Source: Estrella lausannensis
GTDB lineage: Bacteria > Chlamydiota > Chlamydiia > Chlamydiales > Criblamydiaceae
Direction: 5' to 3'
Assembly (NCBI RefSeq): GCF_900000175.1
Contig: NZ_CWGJ01000010.1
Span: 1-64,000 of the forward strand
DNA: 64,000 nt
In this document: positions 57,631-64,000 of the stretch, in pieces
Position numbering within the stretch: the stretch's first letter is position 1
Layout of the letters: the number at the start of each line of letters is the position of its first letter
Translations under genes and position numbers: made by a program
The notes under the pieces: model-generated
The model's database searches: none
Told to the model about the DNA's origin: nothing
The model's input: the letters and a program-made list of their open reading frames with translations, nothing else

Positions 57631-59607
57631 CTAATTGAGTTCTTGAATTCCTATCGAAGCTAAATAGTTATATGTATGGTCATAGAAAGAAGGAGGTCTT
57701 GTTTGATCTTCCTGGTCTCCAGGAGGGATAAAGATTACCATTCCTTGCCTTGCACGGGTGAGCAATACGCGGTATGAGTTTTTTAGGTAGGTTTGAGCAT
57801 TTATATCTTTGATATTTTGCCAGGAGGTTCCGCGGAAGTCTTTTGGTACCCATTTTGAGCCATCATGTCGTAAATCGGCATCCCACGATAGACAAGTCCA
57901 GTCAAGCTCCAACCCCTGAATATCGAATTCAGTAGCAACGTCTTCAAGATAGTATGATGAGCGGATATCTTCGGAATGATTCAAGAACCAATGTGTTGGA
58001 TCTACTTTTTGCTTAACGTTGATTCCGTAAGGTTTTAATCGGATTGCACTCGATGAAGCAATAAGACCGTAGCGTTCTGAACCACGAGCCTTTTGCCTGA
58101 GCCATTTCTTTGCTTTTTGAAGGCATCGTGTAATTACGATGGGGTAATTTTGCTCAAACTCATGATACAACCTTTTTGCCGTATCCACTTCACCGTTTAA
58201 AGTGGCTGCAACGAAGGTAGCGACCTTTTCTGATCTAAATGAACGTATACATGTATCCAGATGAAGTTCATCAACAAGGTTTACCCTGTTTTTTATCGTT
58301 TCCGAAAACGGGTTTTGAGCTTGCGCATATTCTTGATCGACAATTTTTGATGATGCGTAAATAGACCAGTGGGGAAAAGATTGTTCTAGAGCCTTAAACC
58401 ACTCTTGGATACCAGCCTCTCCTTTGTTGATTTCCTGACCACCGCCAATTAAACAGATAATTGTTGCCCAATCCTGATGACGATCCATCAGGCTGATTAA
58501 AAACTCAGGCTCTGACTGGTTAAACGAAGAGATTCCCTTTTTGGTTTGCATGAAGTTCTTTGTTTGTTTTAAGTCCCAAGCTCTCTGAGCTTCGTCAAAA
58601 ATGACTACATGTTCTTTTGGCTGCTCTTTGCTTTTTATTCCCTCATCTCTAAATAGGTGTATGTTTTGTATGAACAGTCTCGCTTTGCGAAGAGACTCTG
58701 CTTTGCTGATCTTTGTGCCTTTTTTTTCGAGCATCTCTACTTCGTTTCTCGCAAGAGCTTCTTGAAGGACTTTTACAAGAGGTCCGTTCCCAGAGAGAAA
58801 AACAGCATGTTCTGAATTCAGTACATCTCTTGATGAACAAGCAAGGTTGAGTCCAGCTAAAGTCTTTCCCGCTCCTGGAACGCCCGTTAGAAAGCAAATC
58901 GATTTGATCCCATTTTCTTTTGAGTATCGAATCACTTCCGCGATTGACGTTGCTGTTTTAGAGAGGTTAAATGCACCAGCATCTGAACGAGAAATCTCTT
59001 CAACACTATGATTTTGGTATAGTGCCTGAGCTGCTTCGATAATTGTAGGAGTCGGCGAGTATGGGGAGTTAATCCAAAATTCGGCAGTTATATCTGGTTC
59101 TTGGATCTTTGATGTACACTCTAAGATGATATTCTTAAGTGATTGACCATTGGTAAGAAGCGGTTTTGCAATCTTGTCAGCATAGAATTCAACCTGAAAT
59201 GGTTTGTCGATAGCTTCGGTGGAAACCAATATAGGAATGATGTGAGCCTGGTGGCTAGCCAAGTGAAAGTTTTTTAAGTCCAGCGCATAATCCATAACCT
59301 GAGTTAGTGCATGCGCGCCATACTTTGTTGCGCCGACTTTGAACTCTAAAGCGAAGATAACAGCGCCAGATATGATGACGCAGTCGATTCGTTTACCCAT
59401 CCTTGGAATGGTGTATTCAAATAGAATATGTCCTTCAATACCGTGAAGCCACTCTTTCAATTTGATGATTTGAGTTTGCCACGCATTCCTCTGCATTTCT
59501 TCTAGAGAAAAACTATTGCGGCTTGCTAGTTCGCCGAGAATGAAATTTTGATCTTGCTCGCAGAACGCTGATATAGTTTCTGAATAAAAATATCTTCGGG
59601 TTTTCAT
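57631..59607 (-). CDS. DUF2075 helicase with N-terminal RecB-like nuclease domain
   Basis: The protein has 658 residues. N-terminal nuclease-like motif: Asp75 in GKRIDCVII, Glu88-x-Lys90 in FALEFKVG, and Gln103 in LTQVMDYAL, i.e. the PD-(D/E)xK pattern with the RecB-type Q motif. Walker A GVPGAGKT (242-249); Walker B VVIFDEAQRAWD (Asp338/Glu339). C-terminal NSYRVLLTRARQGMVIFIPPGD is the conserved DUF2075 motif VI. Such proteins occur in defence islands. It is 157 bp downstream of the SF1 helicase on the same strand. Confidence 0.88.
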   Translation of the reverse strand: MKTRRYFYSETISAFCEQDQNFILGELASRNSFSLEEMQRNAWQTQIIKLKEWLHGIEGHILFEYTIPRMGKRIDCVIISGAVIFALEFKVGATKYGAHALTQVMDYALDLKNFHLASHQAHIIPILVSTEAIDKPFQVEFYADKIAKPLLTNGQSLKNIILECTSKIQEPDITAEFWINSPYSPTPTIIEAAQALYQNHSVEEISRSDAGAFNLSKTATSIAEVIRYSKENGIKSICFLTGVPGAGKTLAGLNLACSSRDVLNSEHAVFLSGNGPLVKVLQEALARNEVEMLEKKGTKISKAESLRKARLFIQNIHLFRDEGIKSKEQPKEHVVIFDEAQRAWDLKQTKNFMQTKKGISSFNQSEPEFLISLMDRHQDWATIICLIGGGQEINKGEAGIQEWFKALEQSFPHWSIYASSKIVDQEYAQAQNPFSETIKNRVNLVDELHLDTCIRSFRSEKVATFVAATLNGEVDTAKRLYHEFEQNYPIVITRCLQKAKKWLRQKARGSERYGLIASSSAIRLKPYGINVKQKVDPTHWFLNHSEDIRSSYYLEDVATEFDIQGLELDWTCLSWDADLRHDGSKWVPKDFRGTSWQNIKDINAQTYLKNSYRVLLTRARQGMVIFIPPGDQEDQTRPPSFYDHTYNYLASIGIQELN

Positions 59608-59763
59608 TGTATTACTTTAATCGAATAGAAGGTTGATCTAAGGGCCTCGACTGGATCGATTTTTTAAGGAATTAACCGTTCTCCATGCAGGAGGGAGATC
59701 TTTGAAAAGTATAAGTTTTTTTGATCACAAAAAATAAAGTGCGCATTATAACACCTTGAGTAG

Positions 59764-62700
59764 CTAGTTAGTAAGGACCGTTTCATTCTCGGTAAATTTT
59801 TCAGGCCAAGCTATAAGTTCTAATTCTCGAACTAGAATGTGATTACTACATACTTGAGATTCAGGCTCCTGTCCTAATCGCGCTATTCCCATGTCCTCCA
59901 ATTTATCAAATATTGGTTTCATGGCTTCCACAGGATTTCGAAAGAAGCAGGTGCCTCTGATTCTTGCGAACTTCCAGCCAATCCTCTCTAGGAGCGCTTG
60001 TCTAGCTAAATCTTCATCACGCTTTGCAGGCGGGTGCCAACGATCTCCATCACATTCAATTGCAAGACGGTTTGTTTCTCCAACCACAACTAAATCTATA
60101 CGATGATGTCCAACTTGCCATTGAGATTTTACTCGATATCCTTGTTGCGCAAGGAATTTCATGACCTGAATTTCAAAAATCGAATCCGCTTTTGTAATTT
60201 CAGTTTGAATGTTGCAGGAGGCGGCTTGTGGGTTTTGTGCATGCAAGATTAGATCTCTTCTAATATCACCAGGTTTAAGATGAGAGTGGGGATCCATCGA
60301 ATGCATTACCCATAATTGATCTCTGGCCCGACTTGCAGCAACATTAAATCGCTTTTTATGCCCGGCAAATGCCCCCTCTCCTTTTTTTCTTAAGAATGAG
60401 AGTTCATCATCCCCCAAACTATCCACAAGCGAAATGAAAATAACATCCCGTGCATCCCCCTGGAATTCTGCGGCTGTTCCACAAATGATACGGCGGTTGA
60501 TGTATTCTTTGGCTGGGAGTTCGGCTCTAATTTTAGTATCGATTAGGCGAGCTTGCTCATCACCCAGAAGAGAAATAACCCCAATCGTGGAATTTTCATA
60601 AGCAGGGTGTTTTGTCATAGCGAGGATTAGTCGAGCTATTGCACTGGCTTCGGCATCATTTGTTTTTCTATGACATGTCCCTTGCACTCTATAGGCTATT
60701 GTTGATGGCTTAAGCGTAGAGGAGAACTTTTCTCTTAGAGGAAGAATTTTGCCGTCATATGATAATTGATTCGAGAATTCGATAATTTCAGGAATGCAGC
60801 GAAAATGTTCTGTTAAAACGATTGTTTCTCCAAAGCAACGTCTTGCCAAATCATAAATAGAGGTCGATAAATCGAAGAGCTCTTTATTTGGTATACCTTG
60901 CAGGAAAATATCTATAAGATTTTGTATAGGCTCTTGTTGGACACCTACAGCCTCTGGGGTAGTTTGCTCGTGGTCTCCGACGATGATGGCTTGATCTGCC
61001 ATATATAATGGAATAAGAGCCGTTAGGTTTGCCTGACTTGCTTCATCAATAATCACTACATCAAATTTTGTTGAGGCAGGATCGAAGTGTTCCGTTATTG
61101 CATGTAAAGGCATTATCCACACAGGAGCTGCCTCTGCACTGATTTCTAACTCTCTTTTTGCAGCCTTTTTTAATTTCAGCAGGATTGTCTTGATCCTTGT
61201 AGATAATATTTTCTTTTGAAGTTCAAGCCACCCAGAAAGAGATTGCTTTAATTCAGGTTTCGATTTGACCTTTCGGATTTGCCTTTCCCAAGTCAATTTC
61301 TCAATGAGCTCAATCGTCACATATCGAATTCTTTCCTGACATTTATTTAGAGTTTCTTGAAGTGTGTTGAAATCTTCTTTCTGCCTCTTTTCTAGCTCGG
61401 AAGAAATTCGTAACCATCTCCACGCGTTGATAAGATTACCAGGTGGTTGAGGACTATCATGTGGTGGTATTCTATTCTGAATGGCAGCTGCCCAAGAAGG
61501 GATTATTGAATCAATTTTTAATAGAAAGAATTGTCTTTTCTCGTAAATAGGTTGAAGGTCTAGCAATTGAAGTAAATGCTTGTAAGATATCCTGTAAGCA
61601 TCAATATCACAATCTTGTACAGCTTGCAGAAAGCGTAAGCTTATACCTTGGCTCGATTCTCGGAACAGACGAGCGATGGCTTGTAGTTCGCTTTCTAAAT
61701 CGTGTAGTCTCCTGCGGCAAAGTTCTGATGAAATAATTTCCGGTAAATGTTCGGCAACTATTTCTTCAATCTGAATATAGTCTGCCAGAATAGATTCTTT
61801 GCATGGCACACGGCTTTCGATTAAAGACCAGTTCAATCCTTCTTCACCCAAAGATCGAAGAATTGGAGACCATGTTTTTTTGTACCAATCTAAACATCTC
61901 CTTATCTCTGGTATTATTGCCTGACAAGCTATTTCAGGTTTAGATCCAAGCTCAGCAAACAGTTTCCCCCCATGGCTTGCAATCAATTGATTCCAAAGAT
62001 GTGCCAATTCTCTTCTCGCTAACCTGAGCTCAAGTTCAAGGCCTAATGCTTCGAAATGCTCTTTTCTATGTGGTTCACCAGACACTACGCGTGATTTTTG
62101 GAGGAAATTTTTCCAGTTTCCTCTCATCAGAAGGGTGAGTAGTCCCAGTTTATTACCGTTACAAACGTAGGTATGGATTTGCTTGCAAATTTCTAAGAAG
62201 TCTTCATAGATGATTCCATCATCAAAAGTTGGTTGAAGATGCTCTTGAAGTGATAATCGATGGGCGATGGTTGAAGTACGTTCTATTCTATCGCACAGTG
62301 TTTCCCACAGTTCGAGACTTTTGTCTCCTAGTTTACCTGCTTTGATCGCGCTTGGACGCCATGTCTGCTTAATTAGATTTTGACTAAATTCGTTAAAGAG
62401 TCGCTCGGCTAAATCGTTAAGTGAACGGTAATTTCCATTGATCTGATTCCAATACTCTTTATGCTTTCTGAGGTCATTTGATTGAAGTGCACGATATTCT
62501 GTGATTAAAGCAGCAAGCGCATCTGGGGCAGGTATGTCTTTTATAGATGGCAAACCAGCCTGAATTTCTAATTCTTCCAGTTGAGTTAACTTGTCATTGG
62601 TAGAATATAGAAATGATAATTCATCTTGAGTGATAGGCAGTTGAGAGTTTAATCCTGCAGCGCCAGGTATCCAATCATTTCCTTCACGTGTTTCCGAGGT

Positions 62701-64000
62701 CTCACGAGCGGCATCACTAGGTTCTAGTTCGTAACCATCTATCTCGAGAGGAGTGTACTCTGCATTGATGATCTCTTTGATGCGCCCACGCAATTCCTGT
62801 TCTTGGACTAGCAGTGATTCACGTTCAATTTTTAGGGTTTTAATATCAGAAAGTATCTGATCAGGATCTTGCTCTGTTAGTTTTTTATTGACTGCATTGA
62901 TTGTTTCTTCGAGTTGTCTTCTACTTTCAGCATCATTACTGAGCACGGATACACACAAGGATTGTAGAGGAGCAGGAACTTCTTCCTTCAAAACTCTTAA
63001 TGCTTTTTCTGTGTGACTGGTGACCAGGATCCGTTTACCTTGTGCTAAAAGATGGCCGATCACATTTCCTATAGTATAGGTCTTTCCTGTACCTGGGGGC
63101 CCTTGGACGTGCACCAGTCCTGTATTATTAAACCGACGGATGATATTAATTTGCGCGGCGTTGGCTGGTTTGGCCAAAAGTATATCTGCTATGTCATTCC
63201 GGCAGGATGTGGCTTCAGCAGAATGTGTAAAGTCACTCGTAAATTGTGTGCTTGGATCATAAACCCCCGCTATGGTTGCGAGTGATTTTGGAAAGCATGT
63301 AGTTTCTTCAATATCTTTGAGGATCTTTTCAACAGCAAGTCCATACGATGTGTTGCGCCGGTTAGAAAACAGAAAAGGTTCTCTCCACATTCTTGGATGA
63401 TCTTTTTCACCTTTTGCAGGGGATTCTAAGAATTCTCCATTAGTTGGTGATAAGCTGAGAGCAATAGTTTTAAGAAAAGCCGTTGTATCATCTCCTCCAA
63501 GAGGGTGATATTCGGATTCGGCCAGTTCATCAATCCTGGCTTGGAGAAGTTTAAAATCTATCTCATCAATGGCCATTAAGAGGGATTGATGTATTTCAGA
63601 AGGACGATCGGAATTGATTAAAGTAAATGCTGGAATCGCCGGATCAAATTTAAGTTCGACTCTCTTTAATAAAATTGGATGATGAATGCCTCCAGATGGT
63701 AGAGACCAATTTAATAGGCCATCACCAACTAACAGTTCAAGTTGTCCACCTTCTTTCTCAAGTAAGGCAAACTGTTGATAGAGCCTGTCAAACAATTCCA
63801 GTGCCTGGTTTGCTCGCGTTCTCTCTTCCGCCCAGACAGCGCGAACAGAGCACCACTTTTCAAACGCTTCTATACGTCGAGGGCATTCATCGAAGCGCTC
63901 GATAGCTTTTTGATTATCATTAACCAATCCTGTTGGTTTTGTTTCACGTACCTGTGGTAATTGCGAACAATCATTCCACCCAGCAAACAACCAATCTTGT
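59764..64000 (-). CDS. Giant SF1 helicase with C-terminal Vsr-like nuclease (5' end outside window)
   Basis: At least 1411 residues are visible; the frame is still open at the window edge, so the start lies beyond. Walker A GPPGTGKT lies ~295-305 residues in, and Walker B VVIIDEASQANLTALIPL near 980 with VGDHEQTTP. Motifs IV-VI appear in LTEHFRCIPEIIEFSNQLSY, GTAAEFQGDARDVIFISLVDS, and HKKRFNVAASRARDQLWVM. A coiled-coil rich insert of ~600 residues separates the two RecA halves. The end (about 1272-1365 of the visible part) is a Vsr/MTES_1575-like nuclease: QVMKFLAQQGYRVKSQWQVG, RIDLVVVG, LAIECDGDRWHPP. This architecture is known from anti-phage helicase-nucleases. Confidence 0.9.
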   Translation of the reverse strand, partial: QDWLFAGWNDCSQLPQVRETKPTGLVNDNQKAIERFDECPRRIEAFEKWCSVRAVWAEERTRANQALELFDRLYQQFALLEKEGGQLELLVGDGLLNWSLPSGGIHHPILLKRVELKFDPAIPAFTLINSDRPSEIHQSLLMAIDEIDFKLLQARIDELAESEYHPLGGDDTTAFLKTIALSLSPTNGEFLESPAKGEKDHPRMWREPFLFSNRRNTSYGLAVEKILKDIEETTCFPKSLATIAGVYDPSTQFTSDFTHSAEATSCRNDIADILLAKPANAAQINIIRRFNNTGLVHVQGPPGTGKTYTIGNVIGHLLAQGKRILVTSHTEKALRVLKEEVPAPLQSLCVSVLSNDAESRRQLEETINAVNKKLTEQDPDQILSDIKTLKIERESLLVQEQELRGRIKEIINAEYTPLEIDGYELEPSDAARETSETREGNDWIPGAAGLNSQLPITQDELSFLYSTNDKLTQLEELEIQAGLPSIKDIPAPDALAALITEYRALQSNDLRKHKEYWNQINGNYRSLNDLAERLFNEFSQNLIKQTWRPSAIKAGKLGDKSLELWETLCDRIERTSTIAHRLSLQEHLQPTFDDGIIYEDFLEICKQIHTYVCNGNKLGLLTLLMRGNWKNFLQKSRVVSGEPHRKEHFEALGLELELRLARRELAHLWNQLIASHGGKLFAELGSKPEIACQAIIPEIRRCLDWYKKTWSPILRSLGEEGLNWSLIESRVPCKESILADYIQIEEIVAEHLPEIISSELCRRRLHDLESELQAIARLFRESSQGISLRFLQAVQDCDIDAYRISYKHLLQLLDLQPIYEKRQFFLLKIDSIIPSWAAAIQNRIPPHDSPQPPGNLINAWRWLRISSELEKRQKEDFNTLQETLNKCQERIRYVTIELIEKLTWERQIRKVKSKPELKQSLSGWLELQKKILSTRIKTILLKLKKAAKRELEISAEAAPVWIMPLHAITEHFDPASTKFDVVIIDEASQANLTALIPLYMADQAIIVGDHEQTTPEAVGVQQEPIQNLIDIFLQGIPNKELFDLSTSIYDLARRCFGETIVLTEHFRCIPEIIEFSNQLSYDGKILPLREKFSSTLKPSTIAYRVQGTCHRKTNDAEASAIARLILAMTKHPAYENSTIGVISLLGDEQARLIDTKIRAELPAKEYINRRIICGTAAEFQGDARDVIFISLVDSLGDDELSFLRKKGEGAFAGHKKRFNVAASRARDQLWVMHSMDPHSHLKPGDIRRDLILHAQNPQAASCNIQTEITKADSIFEIQVMKFLAQQGYRVKSQWQVGHHRIDLVVVGETNRLAIECDGDRWHPPAKRDEDLARQALLERIGWKFARIRGTCFFRNPVEAMKPIFDKLEDMGIARLGQEPESQVCSNHILVRELELIAWPEKFTENETVLTN

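Noticed and set aside
1-64000. CRISPR array, rRNA or tRNA genes
   Set aside because: No regularly spaced repeats with unique spacers, no rRNA-like sequence and no cloverleaf with a TTC arm were found by eye. The 75-bp repeats at 16426-17190 are coding LRRs.

Overview
The window most resembles a chromosome segment of a Chlamydia-related bacterium (Parachlamydiales; a Criblamydiaceae- or Waddlia-like lineage is my guess, not verified). Markers are an Hc2-type lysine/alanine histone (51390-51917), a TyrP-type aromatic amino-acid permease (24406-25605), a small secreted cysteine-rich protein (54922-55485), Sel1 and F-box/LRR proteins, and many lineage-specific proteins with short N-terminal hydrophobic modules. 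Base composition is moderate in most of the window and looks lower in G+C in the last 7 kb.

Layout: 1-5 kb has the tail of an unknown gene, a ~180 bp inverted-repeat element, a GNAT-GrpB fusion and a tight three-gene biosynthetic cluster (type III polyketide synthase, methyltransferase, FAD oxidoreductase). 4.6-12 kb has a chloramphenicol-phosphotransferase-like kinase, a RecQ helicase fused to a phosphoribosyltransferase domain, a methyltransferase, Ogt, flotillin/NfeD, and a PadR regulator with a perfect palindromic operator. 12-22.6 kb holds LRR/F-box candidate effectors, a class D beta-lactamase, a YbaL-type antiporter, Inc-like hydrophobic proteins, a membrane-anchored archaemetzincin, an OsmC protein and a secreted protein. 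22.8-27.1 kb has an MFS gene broken at a perfect 74-bp palindrome, then a leader with a Phe5 peptide and a classical attenuator ahead of the tyrP-like permease, then a DUF2779 nuclease. 27-44.4 kb contains a methyltransferase, large chlamydia-type proteins of unknown function, LysR, MFS, a serine hydrolase, a Sel1 protein, an mhqOD-like pair and small membrane proteins. 44.6-51.3 kb is a complete bat (aerotolerance-type) operon. 51.3-57.2 kb has histone Hc2, a beta-CASP nuclease, a LOG protein, the cysteine-rich protein, DUF202 and a small anchored protein. 57.2-64 kb has a phage terminase remnant followed by a nuclease-helicase (DUF2075) and a giant SF1 helicase with a Vsr-like nuclease end: a likely defence island.

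Two features cut across the whole window. One is a family of short TA-flanked inverted-repeat elements (at least twelve copies, sharing the end TATACCGAAAGTGTCTCAAA) that look like miniature transposons and sit at gene starts, gene ends and inside 5' leaders. The other is a series of recent small lesions: a template-switch palindrome, a 17-bp tandem duplication and a homopolymer shift, each interrupting a reading frame.

The strongest candidate for something undescribed is the phenylalanine attenuator upstream of the aromatic permease. The nuclease-helicase pair and the polyketide cluster come next.
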